DNA of 64,000 nt from Hymenobacter baengnokdamensis (lineage in GTDB: Bacteria; Bacteroidota; Bacteroidia; Cytophagales; Hymenobacteraceae): contig NZ_CP044285.1 in assembly GCF_008728635.1 (NCBI RefSeq), forward strand, positions 2,480,001-2,544,000, given 5' to 3'. The notes under the pieces are model-generated. The model was not told where the DNA came from. It saw only the letters and a program-made list of their open reading frames with translations, and made no database searches. Below are positions 9,045 through 16,740 of the stretch, one piece after another. The position numbers and the translations under genes were made by a program. Position 1 is the first letter of the stretch; each line of letters begins with the position of its first letter.

Positions 9045-9940
9045 GCCGCTATCGTTTTATCGAAGCGCAGCGGAATCAGTACCCCGTGCGCTTGCTTTGC
9101 CAGGTAGTCGCGGTGCCAGTCAGCGGCTACTATGCGTGGCAACAAGCTCAAGAACAAGTAAATGATAAACAGGCGCCTGCTTGGGAAGAGGCGCTGGTCA
9201 AGGTTTTCGGCCGGCACAAACGCCGCTACGGCACGCGTCGGCCGCAGGTCGCCTTGCGCCGCAAGGGCTACCGCGTTGGTCGCCAGCGCCTACGGGCAGC
9301 CATGCACCGTCGAGGCCTACACGCGCTGCAACCTAAATCATTTACCCCACGCACGACTGACTCGACGCACGGGCTACGTTGCGACCCCAACCGGCTGCTC
9401 AACCAGCCCAAACCTACTCAAGCTAATCAGGTATGGGTCAGTGATATCACTTATCTGCCGCTGGCCAATGGAGACTGGGCTTATCTGTGCGCCTTTCAGG
9501 ACATGGTCAGCAAGCAGGTGCTGGGCTGGCACGTCATGGCAACCATGCCCGAGGAGCTGCTTACCACGGCCTTGCAGCGCGCTTTTTGGGCCCAGCCGCC
9601 CACACCCGGCCTACTCGTGCACTCCGACCGCGGCGGGCAGTACTGCGGCAAGGTGTATCGCAAACTACTGCACGACCACGAGGCCCTGCGCTCGCAGAGC
9701 CGCCGCGGCGACTGCTACGGTAATGCCCAAGCTGAAAGCCTCTGGTCGCGCCTAAAAACGGAGGTGCTCGAACTGCGCGAACGGCCCGTTTTTGCCGACC
9801 TAGCCGACGCGCAGACCAGCGTCGCCGACTATTTTGATTATTATAATCACGAGCGCCTGCACTCCAGTATCGACTACCAGACTCCGTATCATACTCACCA
9901 ACAGATTCTTCAACTTAACGCCCTAAACTGTCCAGCGTAA
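9041..9940 (+). CDS. IS3-family OrfB (DDE transposase)
   Basis: The 299-residue catalytic subunit shows RRYGTRRPQVALRRKGYRVG in the N-terminal HTH_21-like region and an rve integrase core with Asp135 (VWVSDITYLP), Asp196 (LLVHSDRGGQY) and Glu232 (NAQAESLWSRLKTE), then YYNHERLHSSIDYQTP. All three catalytic residues are present and the frame is unbroken. The stop codon lies within the right terminal repeat. Translation is probably mainly by frameshift from orfA. Confidence 0.95.
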   Translation: MSRYRFIEAQRNQYPVRLLCQVVAVPVSGYYAWQQAQEQVNDKQAPAWEEALVKVFGRHKRRYGTRRPQVALRRKGYRVGRQRLRAAMHRRGLHALQPKSFTPRTTDSTHGLRCDPNRLLNQPKPTQANQVWVSDITYLPLANGDWAYLCAFQDMVSKQVLGWHVMATMPEELLTTALQRAFWAQPPTPGLLVHSDRGGQYCGKVYRKLLHDHEALRSQSRRGDCYGNAQAESLWSRLKTEVLELRERPVFADLADAQTSVADYFDYYNHERLHSSIDYQTPYHTHQQILQLNALNCPA

Positions 9941-10021
9941 CTAGACCATCCCATGCAGGTACTCTGGGTGTAGTACTCCCCAAAAGTTGGACAGTTCAGG
10001 CGGGCTATCTTAGTCAAGTCC

Positions 10022-10128
10022 ATGAGTCCCAAACGCACCCGCCGTCGCTACACGGCCGAGTTTAAAGCTGAGGTGGCATTGGCCGCCCTCACCGAGCGCC
10101 AGCCCCTGGCCGAGTTGGCGGCCCACTA
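10022..10128 (+). pseudogene. IS3-family orfA remnant (5' end only)
   Basis: A start at 10022 encodes SPKRTRRRYTAEFKAEVALA, LTERQPLAELAAHY, the classic beginning of an IS3 OrfA. A terminal-repeat-like TTGGACAGTTC lies about 35 bases upstream. Similarity stops abruptly near 10128, where the right end of an oppositely oriented IS3 remnant begins, so only about 35 codons remain. Confidence 0.75.
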
Positions 10129-10139
10129 CCTGGGGTGGT

Positions 10140-10875
10140 CTAGCTGGAACGGACAGAGAGCTAAGGTAGGTGTTGGAGGAGGTCGGCTTCAAACTGGTGA
10201 GGCGAGCGGTAGCCGAGTGCCGAGTGGCGGCGGTCGAGGTTGAAGTACGTATCGAGATAGTAGGCCACTTCCAGCCGGGCCTCTTCCACGCTGGCGAACG
10301 CGCCGCTGTGGGGCAGCAGCTCGGTTTTGATGGTGCTCCAGCCGGCTTCGGCCTGTGCGTTATCCTAAGGGTTGCCCGGCCGGGCGTAGCTGGCCAGTGC
10401 GCCCGCCTGCTGCGCTGGCGGCAGGCCAAGCTGGTGTACTGGCTGCCCCGGTCCGCGTGGATGAGCAGCCCTGGCGCGGGCTGACGCAGCGTCAGGGCTT
10501 GTTCCAAGGCAATGAGCACCAATTCGGTGGGCATCTGTGCAGCCAGGTGCCAGCCTACCACCCGGCGCGAACAGGTATCGCGCCACGTGGCCAGGTAGCA
10601 CCAGCGGCCGCCTACCAGCGGCAGGTAAGTAAGTAATGTCGCCCACCCATACCTGGTTGGGGTGCGTGGGCGCGGGCTGGCCCAGCAGTCGGTTCTCGGC
10701 CACCACTGTGGCCGACCCGTCCGCCGTGGTGCGCGGACGCTGGGGGCGGGTGCTCAGGGCACGTTGCCCGCTGGCGCGGAGCCAGCTCCGCAGCGCGCAA
10801 CGGCCCACTAGGTGGCCCTCGGCGTGCAGCTCGGCCCGCAGGCGGGTGCCGTAGCGGCCCGCATGGCGCGTTGCA
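10140..10875 (-). pseudogene. IS3-family orfB remnant with several frameshifts
   Basis: Reading leftwards from about 10875: RYGTRLRAELHAEGHLVGRC, NRLLGQPAPTHPNQVWVGDI (first catalytic Asp), then after a shift VVGWHLAAQMPTELVLIALE and LLIHADRGSQYTS (second Asp), and after another shift YYLDTYFNLDRRHSALGYRS, ending PHQFEADLLQHLP at the stop codon 10161-10163. The N-terminal quarter of OrfB and all of OrfA are missing on the right, where the sequence joins a truncated cellular gene. At least two frame changes make it non-functional. The end near 10140-10157 carries a TGGAACGGACAG terminal-repeat-like sequence. Confidence 0.85.
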
Positions 10876-11043
10876 ATGGTAGCGAACGAGAGTCTTAACT
10901 AGATTGGCCAACTGGATGGTGGGCATCGTGCGCAGGCGCTGCCGCATGCATAGCGAACACCTGCCTGCCTGGCCCTGCGTGTTGATGACCGCGCTGAGGT
11001 TTGGGTCTTTCGCGCAGTCGCTGCAAAGAAGGTGCTTGCTCAC
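10876..11043 (-). pseudogene. Double-CxxC zinc-ribbon protein, 3'-truncated by IS3 remnant
   Basis: The start codon at 11043 overlaps the stop of the channel gene by four bases, so this was the next gene of the SIR2-RES-channel operon. The surviving 56 residues hold two CxxC pairs (Cys7/Cys10 and Cys29/Cys32) and a hydrophobic helix (TIQLANLVKTLVRYH). The layout resembles the small N-terminal zinc-binding domain often fused in front of RES domains (HEPN/RES N-terminal domain 1 type), here as a separate gene. At about 10875 the frame runs into the IS3 orfB remnant, giving an unrelated tail to 10612. Family assignment is moderate; truncation is clear. Confidence 0.6.
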
Positions 11044-11858
11044 TTGTTATCCGTTATGGTCACTTTGATTTCGTACCTCTTCTTCCTACGTTGGGGCATC
11101 CAGTGCTTAGTTCTTTTTTTCGGATTAGTAATATGATAGTTGGTTTGCAGCTTAGAGGAAAAGAAGTTGATGAATAGTGCGACAAATACTAGGAACAATA
11201 CTATCTGCGAAACCACTAAAAACTGCCCAAACCCGGTGCACGGATAGATGTCTCCATAGCCCACCGTTGCCGACGTGACGAAGCTAAAATAGATTGCCTT
11301 TATTGTCGAATCCAAAGGTTCTTTTAAGAAGTCGGGGTTCGCGTGACTGGAGTAGGAGTAGATTACGGCATAATCTAGCGACACCTGCACGTAGTTTATC
11401 AGCAGCGTTGACAAGGAACGCCGGGAGGAGATTGGCTCGGAAAACTCGTCAGACAGGAAGATGAGTGAAGCCAAATAAATGACCGTTTCTAGCGTCATAT
11501 AAGCAGAAATTACTGCAACGCATCCGTAGCGAGTTAGGCCAAGTAGTAAAAAGGCAAGGGGCAGAAGCAGTTTGAGGACGACGTACACCTCCACCCAAAG
11601 TTTTCGCGCCAGTAGCCCACACAGCCCGCTAAAGTGCCTGACGTACAAGCCAATCGTAGCGTACTGTAGCCAAATGAGTTTGAGGCGAATGAGTCGCTCG
11701 ATGCCCGCATCATCGTGGCGCGTGTTGCGCCACACGCGCAACACGTTGAGCCATTGGTTTTCCCAGGCCGTTCTTTTCAGTTTTCGGGTAGGCCGGGCGT
11801 GCTCCTGGCCTTTGAATAGAGTTGACCAGAAGCCCTTTGTGTTGTCGTACCTCATCAA
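11040..11858 (-). CDS. Two-pore-helix type potassium channel protein (TVGYGD filter)
   Basis: The 272-residue membrane protein has a soluble N terminus of about 60 residues, hydrophobic segments near 62-72, 88-107 and 112-135, and a terminal pore module: helix AIYFSFVTSATVGYGDIYP with the potassium selectivity filter TVGYGD at 198-203, then a last membrane helix (about 213-233) and a basic tail. This is the Ion_trans_2 (KcsA-like) architecture. The gene starts 9 bases after the RES gene and overlaps the next gene by 4 bases, so it is translationally linked to both. In this company a membrane-depolarising effector or a sensor is a reasonable inference; housekeeping potassium transport is the alternative. 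Confidence 0.85.
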   Translation of the reverse strand: MMRYDNTKGFWSTLFKGQEHARPTRKLKRTAWENQWLNVLRVWRNTRHDDAGIERLIRLKLIWLQYATIGLYVRHFSGLCGLLARKLWVEVYVVLKLLLPLAFLLLGLTRYGCVAVISAYMTLETVIYLASLIFLSDEFSEPISSRRSLSTLLINYVQVSLDYAVIYSYSSHANPDFLKEPLDSTIKAIYFSFVTSATVGYGDIYPCTGFGQFLVVSQIVLFLVFVALFINFFSSKLQTNYHITNPKKRTKHWMPQRRKKRYEIKVTITDNK

Positions 11859-11867
11859 TCAGCTTCG

Positions 11868-13043
11868 TTACGGTGTGAGCAATTTTGGATTTCTCTTCCT
11901 TAACGTGCGTTCAATGAAGCCAAATCCCGTCATCAAGTAATCTCTAGGGTCATCCACCACCAGGGCAAGTGTTTGCGGATTGCTGTCCATTTCGTTGCAT
12001 TCGTCCAGCGTGAATGGTCGCACATTACCGTAAGAAGCCATCGACTCTACGTCAATCGAGGTTGGTTCCGTAAGAGCGAAAGCCGCAGCCAAGTCGCTAC
12101 AGTGTCCACTACCCTGGATATCCTTAACTGGGAAGACGTAATTGTAAAGAAGTACGCCTCTTGCGATGCCGTAATCCGCTTTGGTAGACGGGTACATGAT
12201 ACCCGACATCGTCTCCTTCTCGCTCGTCACGTACTGCAAGAGCAACTGCGGAATGACGTATTCCGGTTTGAACGTGTCCGTAGTTGACTTGGTCTTGATG
12301 CAACAAGTGATGGATAGTGGGAACAGCGCGAGGTACCTAAGCAAATAGGTGTAACGGTTGTGGAGGTTGGGTACCACGGCACGCAGTTGAGGCAGGTAGT
12401 CAGTCAACCGCTGGAGCTTGACGACCTTCAGGTCTCTGACGTTCTCGAACCTACTGAAGTTCAAAGAGTGTAGGCGTGGCTTGTTAAGCTCTTCCCAGCA
12501 GACGTAGGTAGAATCGCCAAGGTAGAGGGCAGGTAGGCCGGGAATGCTGTAGCGGTTAGTGCCTACCAAACCACGGCTTTCAAAAGGATGATGAAATAAG
12601 TCGCGCTTCGTGAACCTCTTGGTTCCTTCGGGCCTGGCGCGGTAGAAGGAGTGGTGCGCCCTTATCGTCTCGATTGATGTCAGGTTGTTGAAATCAACGA
12701 AGTTCAGTGCCGCTCTGAACGCTTCGTCAGCTTGGAGCAGTCTTCCCCGGTAGTAACACTCGACGGCTTCGATGATTCCTTCGGTAAGACGCTGAATTTT
12801 ATCCGTGAGCGGGCTTTGCTCGTCACCCTCGTATAAGGCCACATCATCGGTGTGGGGCTTGACGTACGTTAGGTGGTAGTTAAGGTAATTGTCGAGCTCA
12901 GCTTTAAGGTGTGCTCGAAAATCCCCACTAGCATCGGATTGTGCTGGACGCGGAAGCTCGAACTGCGCCGGGTGTAACTGGTTGGCGACGCGCTCGAAGT
13001 CACCATCATCAGGTGCTTTACGCTGGCGAGCGGGTAGTGGCAT
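11868..13043 (-). CDS. RES-domain protein (putative NAD+-consuming enzyme)
   Basis: The 391-residue protein has an N-terminal helical region (about 1-125) and a C-terminal RES-type fold: SFYRARPEG (Arg135, Arg137), LFHHPFESRGLVGTNRYSIP, LPALYLGDSTYVCWEELNKP (Glu184/185), then EYVIPQLLLQYV and GIMYPSTK (Ser286), the last block typical of the family. RES toxins such as MbcT degrade NAD+ by phosphorolysis, and ParT-type relatives modify proteins with ADP-ribose. No Xre-type antitoxin lies next to it, unlike Xre-RES toxin-antitoxin pairs. The length and N-terminal helical region match the stand-alone RES proteins that carry HEPN/RES N-terminal domains. It lies in a leftward operon after the SIR2-like gene (126-base gap) and just before the channel gene. 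Confidence 0.72.
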   Translation of the reverse strand: MPLPARQRKAPDDGDFERVANQLHPAQFELPRPAQSDASGDFRAHLKAELDNYLNYHLTYVKPHTDDVALYEGDEQSPLTDKIQRLTEGIIEAVECYYRGRLLQADEAFRAALNFVDFNNLTSIETIRAHHSFYRARPEGTKRFTKRDLFHHPFESRGLVGTNRYSIPGLPALYLGDSTYVCWEELNKPRLHSLNFSRFENVRDLKVVKLQRLTDYLPQLRAVVPNLHNRYTYLLRYLALFPLSITCCIKTKSTTDTFKPEYVIPQLLLQYVTSEKETMSGIMYPSTKADYGIARGVLLYNYVFPVKDIQGSGHCSDLAAAFALTEPTSIDVESMASYGNVRPFTLDECNEMDSNPQTLALVVDDPRDYLMTGFGFIERTLRKRNPKLLTP

Positions 13044-13169
13044 GCTGGTAAATGTAACGGTATCTTAAAGTATATTTGGGTTAAATGGACAAATGTGTTG
13101 GCCCTACCCGGTCTCGCACTAGCGTGGAAACACCTGATTTTAACGCCACCGTATTTCTACGGAGTATTG

Positions 13170-14240
13170 TCATTCTCGCTCCTCGAATGCTTTTTCTGCT
13201 GCTTTTAGCGGGCCGAGCCAATCCCACAACTCCTGAAGCGTAGTGAAGTCGCGCGGTATTGGGTTGCCATCTTGGAACGCCTCGTCTATGGTCCTTGGCA
13301 TAGTCATATGCACGTAACTTTCATACGTGCGACGCGGATGCCGCGCTAAGCTAGAATCAAAGTAGTTGGTATGGTAGTCGTAGTGGTGGGAGTGAATGAA
13401 CCCATCCCACGACGCTTTTACTTCCTGTTCGGGGCGAACATCAATTAACTCAAACTGCTCCATGTTCCGGAGTTCTGCCCCTCCCCAGGCACTTTTCAAC
13501 AGGTCTATTGCTTCGACATCGGTTTTCGGTGCGCTGTAGCCAAAAATAGTCACCCGCGCTGCCCTTTCTAGGCGCTCCTGTAATATGTGCCACTGCGAGG
13601 CGATGAACTCGTCGGAATTATAGTCTTTGTGGGTTACAGGGTATAAAAGTTGCGTCGGCTCGAAGAAACCACTTCCATCCGCACGCATGGAATAACCTAC
13701 TGGTCCGGCTCTTTGGTCCTCTCGGCTGTATCCAAGGCGCACGTTGCCATGCAGGAATAGTACGTTGGGTGGCGACTCGTGCCATTGGGTACATTCTGAA
13801 GAGCGTTTACCCCCGGTAAAGAACTCAGTGTTTCGGTTCCAAGCCTCGTAGAGGAACGGGTCCCAATTAAACGTGGCGATAACATCCTCCGTTCGCAGTG
13901 AGCAAACCAGGTAATCATAAATGGTTGGCTCCGGAGGCAACGTCATTTTTGAAAAATACTGATAAATCCGATGATTGATGACCTCAAGCAGCGGGCTTTT
14001 GGGCATTTCATCGTACAGGGTACTGTACAGCTTTTCGAAGTTAGGGTCAACGATGTGAGGCGGTAGCTTGGCGATTATGTCCTGTAGGCCCACTACGTCT
14101 GCAATGCTGTACATTGAAGGTAGACGCTTCCCACCCGGCTCCGGATTCCGAATAGTTGCGGCAATGCTAGCCCCAGCCCCAAGCAGCACAACATGAGGCT
14201 TGTTGTTGTAAACACGGTCAATCTCGTCTTGGCGGGTCAT
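13170..14240 (-). CDS. SIR2-like domain protein (putative NADase)
   Basis: The 356-residue protein carries all SIR2-type motifs: VVLLGAGAS (21-25) for NAD binding, TFNWDPF (Asn125, Asp127), LFLHGNV (catalytic-type His164) and VTIFGYSAPKTDVEA (233-241). The spacing is that of the SIR2/SIR2_2 families found as NAD+-depleting effectors in anti-phage systems (Thoeris ThsA, DSR, SIR2-HerA, SIR2-Argonaute partners). There is no zinc-binding deacetylase module, so histone-type sirtuin activity is unlikely. It is the first gene of the leftward cluster and is more AT-rich than the core genome to the right. NADase activity and defence role are inferred from family and context. Confidence 0.82.
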   Translation of the reverse strand: MTRQDEIDRVYNNKPHVVLLGAGASIAATIRNPEPGGKRLPSMYSIADVVGLQDIIAKLPPHIVDPNFEKLYSTLYDEMPKSPLLEVINHRIYQYFSKMTLPPEPTIYDYLVCSLRTEDVIATFNWDPFLYEAWNRNTEFFTGGKRSSECTQWHESPPNVLFLHGNVRLGYSREDQRAGPVGYSMRADGSGFFEPTQLLYPVTHKDYNSDEFIASQWHILQERLERAARVTIFGYSAPKTDVEAIDLLKSAWGGAELRNMEQFELIDVRPEQEVKASWDGFIHSHHYDYHTNYFDSSLARHPRRTYESYVHMTMPRTIDEAFQDGNPIPRDFTTLQELWDWLGPLKAAEKAFEERE

Positions 14241-14423
14241 CAGTTTGACTGGTTAAACTGGCTGCGCAACAGTATAATAATTTCGTTCTTGGCCACCACA
14301 TCTGCTACGCTTGCCTCATCGTTATGTAGTACACGCTGAACTACTAGGTCAACTTATGGGCGGCAGACTTTCAGATTTTAATCTTCTGGGTATTGACCAC
14401 GTTGACTTGGTTGAACGAGCCGT

Positions 14424-14612
14424 TCAGCAGGTATGGGGGCTACAGCGCTGGGTCTTAGATAGGAGCTTCGGTTCCGACAGGCATGGGCCGCCGTGGTGGC
14501 AAAGCTGGCGCAGTTCGGACTTGAGTATGTCTACCACTTCGGCCAGTTCCGGCATAAAGAGGCTAAGCTCTTCCAGGCGCTGGAAGGCTTTTGCTTCGAG
14601 GGTGTTTGTCAT
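14424..14612 (-). CDS. Small hypothetical protein or remnant upstream of the SIR2 gene
   Basis: A 62-codon frame from ATG 14612 (an in-frame ATG also at 14636) begins with a plausible helical, acidic sequence (LEAKAFQRLEELSLFMPELA, EVVDILKSELRQL) and ends in a less protein-like tail. The first part resembles the leading helix of small Bacteroidota DNA-binding or excisionase-like proteins, but no helix-turn-helix is visible. It has the same direction as the SIR2 operon, 183 bases upstream of it. It may be a broken regulator. Confidence 0.3.
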   Translation of the reverse strand: MTNTLEAKAFQRLEELSLFMPELAEVVDILKSELRQLCHHGGPCLSEPKLLSKTQRCSPHTC

Positions 14613-14639
14613 AAGGCGCAGTAGGAGCGCGGTCATGGT

Positions 14640-15240
14640 GCCTGGTGTGAAGGCGGAGAAACGACGATTAGATAGACGACTAGTAGAAGCGAAGGAAGGG
14701 TAGTGTAAATAATGGATAGTCTGCCGCTTGGAGCGCGTGAGCTACCGCAGAGCTAAGGTATTCAGAAATCCCAAATTTGTGGCAAGTCTACTCAGTACAA
14801 CTGACTGGCGAGTTGGCGTTGCGCCGGGGCGTACGTTGTGAAGGCTACCCACCGTGATGGTGCCGCATTGGGGTAGCCCAGCGACCACCTATAGTAACGC
14901 GTCGGAGGATTGGTTACTCACCGGCGGTCTATCACCAAGCGTGCACCGAGTCGTAATAACCAAAGTTAAGCTTCATTACCCGCTGAGTGCAGTATTCGGT
15001 GCGGATAGCCAGGCTTGCACCAGCTGAGCAACAGCGGCAGGGAAGACACAGAACAGTGGCTCTTACTCGTTCACCTTGAATCTGCCACAAGTATTTCGCT
15101 CAGCATAGGGAAGGTGGCTGCGCAATATTCTCGCAATGCCTCGCTCAACTGCCCTGCGATACCCCTCTAAACCATTCACTCCGCAATTGAATCCGACCCG
15201 AGGGTCCCCTCACGGGTCCCCCGAGATACATCCGAGAAAC
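14640..15240. other. Stretch without a supported gene
   Basis: About 600 bases between the SIR2 cluster and tRNA-Glu. No frame has coding character. Near 15197-15226 the motif GGGTCCC occurs twice within a CGAGG...CCCGAG near-palindrome, which might be degraded element end sequence. No copy of the tRNA-Glu 3' end was noticed here or to the left. Confidence 0.5.
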
Positions 15241-15244
15241 AAAA

Positions 15245-15272
15245 ATGGCCTTCCTGCTAGCAGGAAGGCCAT
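15245..15272 (-). terminator. Rho-independent terminator of tRNA-Glu
   Basis: A perfect palindromic hairpin (GGCCTTCCTGC, loop TAG, complement) at 15247-15270 is followed on the minus strand by TTTTT. It lies directly after the tRNA 3' end. Confidence 0.9.
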
Positions 15273-15275
15273 AGT

Positions 15276-15350
15276 TGGTAGTCCGTAGGGGAATCGAACC
15301 CCTGTTGGTAGAATGAAAATCTACTGTCCTAACCCCTAGACGAACGGACC
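15276..15350 (-). tRNA. tRNA-Glu (anticodon UUC)
   Basis: On the minus strand the sequence folds into a standard cloverleaf: acceptor GGTCCGT pairing with ACGGACT (a G-T wobble at the first pair), anticodon stem GTAGA/TCTAC with loop TTTTCAT giving anticodon TTC, and T arm with loop TTCGATT. The CCA end is encoded. It marks the border between the accessory region to the left and the core genome to the right. Confidence 0.96.
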
Positions 15351-15369
15351 GTTGTTCGTTTTGATGGTG

Positions 15370-15400
15370 CAAAGATACGGGGACTTGCTTGCGAACCAAA
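15370..15400 (-). promoter_or_regulatory. Bacteroidota-type promoter for tRNA-Glu
   Basis: On the minus strand, TTTG (15400-15397) is followed after exactly 19 bases by TATCTTTG (15377-15370), matching the TTTG-N19-TAnnTTTG consensus of the primary sigma factor of this phylum. It ends 20 bases before the tRNA. Confidence 0.85.
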
Positions 15401-15604
15401 TCTGCGGTATAAAAAAAGTGATTAGGGGCGAAGAGGGCGCTGATTTTCAGTTGGAAAAAAACAGCAGGAGTATCCATTGTGTTATTCCTGGCAATTCGCT
15501 TCAGGTTCGGAAACGGGCAAAGCCGCCGACAACCGTACCTTCGTAGCGCGTTATCACTTGGGCTGCGGCAGTGGCCCGCCACTCTTCCTATTTTTTCCAA
15601 TATT

Positions 15605-16612
15605 ATGGCAAAAATCAAAGTCGCCATTAACGGCTTCGGCCGGATTGGTCGCCTCACCTTCAAGTCGCTGCTCGGGCGCGACAACGTGGAGATTGTGGCC
15701 ATCAACGACCTGACTGACAACAAAACCCTGGCTCACCTGCTCAAGTACGACTCGGTGCATGGGCGCTTCGATGGCACGGTAGTCTACGACGAGCATAGCC
15801 TGACCGTGAATGGCCAGCATATTGCTGCCCTGGCTGAGCGCGACCCCAAGCTGCTTCCCTGGAAGGAAATGGGAGTTGATATTGTGCTCGAAAGCACGGG
15901 CCGCTTTGTGGATGAGGCCGGCGCAGGCCAGCACCTCACGGCCGGCGCGAAGAAAGTGGTTATTTCGGCACCTGCTACTGGCAACATTCCGACCGTGGTG
16001 CTGGGCGTAAACGAAGATACCCTGACTGGCAACGAGACTATTATCTCGAATGCCAGCTGCACCACCAACTGCCTGGCCCCGATGGCTAAGGTGCTCGACG
16101 ATGCCTTTGGCATCGAAAAGGGCTATATTACCACGGTGCACGCTTATACCTCAGACCAGAACCTGCAGGACGCGCCTCATAAAGACCTGCGCCGCGCCCG
16201 GGCCGCTGCCTACAGCATTATCCCTACCAGCACCGGCGCCGCCAAGGCCGTGGGGCTGGTGCTGCCCCAGCTGAAAGGCAAGCTCGATGGTATTGCCATG
16301 CGGGTGCCTATTCCAGATGGCTCTACCACCGACCTGACGGTGATTCTGAAAAAGGAGGCCTCGAAGGAGGAAATTAACGCTGCCATCAAAAAGGCGGCTG
16401 AAGGCCCTATGAAGGGCATTATTGAATACAGCACCGACCCCCTGGTGAGCATCGATATCGTAGGCAACAAGCACTCGTGCATCTTCGACTCGGAGCTGAC
16501 TTCCAACAATGGCACACTGGCGAAAGTAGTGGGCTGGTACGACAACGAAACCGGCTACTCGACCCGTACCGCCGACCTCATTCAGAAGCTGGGTGAGAAA
16601 ATGGTGGGCTAA
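15605..16612 (+). CDS. gap: Glyceraldehyde-3-phosphate dehydrogenase, type I
   Basis: This enzyme converts glyceraldehyde 3-phosphate to 1,3-bisphosphoglycerate with NAD+ in cytoplasmic glycolysis. The 335-residue protein has the Rossmann motif INGFGRIGR (9-17), the active-site SNASCTTNC with Cys152, His179 in [10 protein letters not shown], and the C-terminal WYDNETGYS. Asp35 in AINDLTD indicates NAD preference. An in-frame TTG at 15479 would add 42 unrelated residues, so the ATG at 15605 is preferred. It stands alone and ends in a strong terminator. Confidence 0.98.
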   Translation: MAKIKVAINGFGRIGRLTFKSLLGRDNVEIVAINDLTDNKTLAHLLKYDSVHGRFDGTVVYDEHSLTVNGQHIAALAERDPKLLPWKEMGVDIVLESTGRFVDEAGAGQHLTAGAKKVVISAPATGNIPTVVLGVNEDTLTGNETIISNASCTTNCLAPMAKVLDDAFGIEKGYITTVHAYTSDQNLQDAPHKDLRRARAAAYSIIPTSTGAAKAVGLVLPQLKGKLDGIAMRVPIPDGSTTDLTVILKKEASKEEINAAIKKAAEGPMKGIIEYSTDPLVSIDIVGNKHSCIFDSELTSNNGTLAKVVGWYDNETGYSTRTADLIQKLGEKMVG

Positions 16613-16669
16613 CTAGTTGCTGCCTGGTTGCTACCCGGCCAGCGGTTGTTGGCCAGGTATAGTTTGAAG

Positions 16670-16697
16670 AGGCCTGCCTGCTAGGCAGGCCTTTTTG
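16670..16697 (+). terminator. Rho-independent terminator after gap
   Basis: Hairpin AGGCCTGCC...GGCAGGCCT (16670-16691) followed by TTTTTGTTTTTT. Confidence 0.92.
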
Positions 16698-16740
16698 TTT
16701 TTTCCTGAGAAATGTTGCCGCCAAGGGGCAGCGCGCGCTT

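Larger units (their letters stand above)
8697..9941 (+). mobile_element. IS3-family insertion sequence, complete
   Basis: The element contains overlapping orfA and orfB flanked by imperfect inverted ends: GTAATTCTGGACAG at about 8697-8710 and its counterpart CTGTCCAGCGTAAC at 9928-9941, sharing CTGGACAG. Length is about 1.25 kb, normal for the family. A short direct duplication of the flanks is not evident, so flanking rearrangement is possible. Both genes look intact. Confidence 0.85.

Noticed and set aside
11868..13043. Xre-RES type II toxin-antitoxin pair
   Set aside because: No Xre/MbcA-like antitoxin gene is adjacent and the RES protein is about twice the usual toxin length.
14311..14703. 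130-codon plus-strand frame between the SIR2 gene and tRNA-Glu
   Set aside because: Composition is Arg/Ser-rich and unlike any family; the opposite strand has the more plausible small frame.
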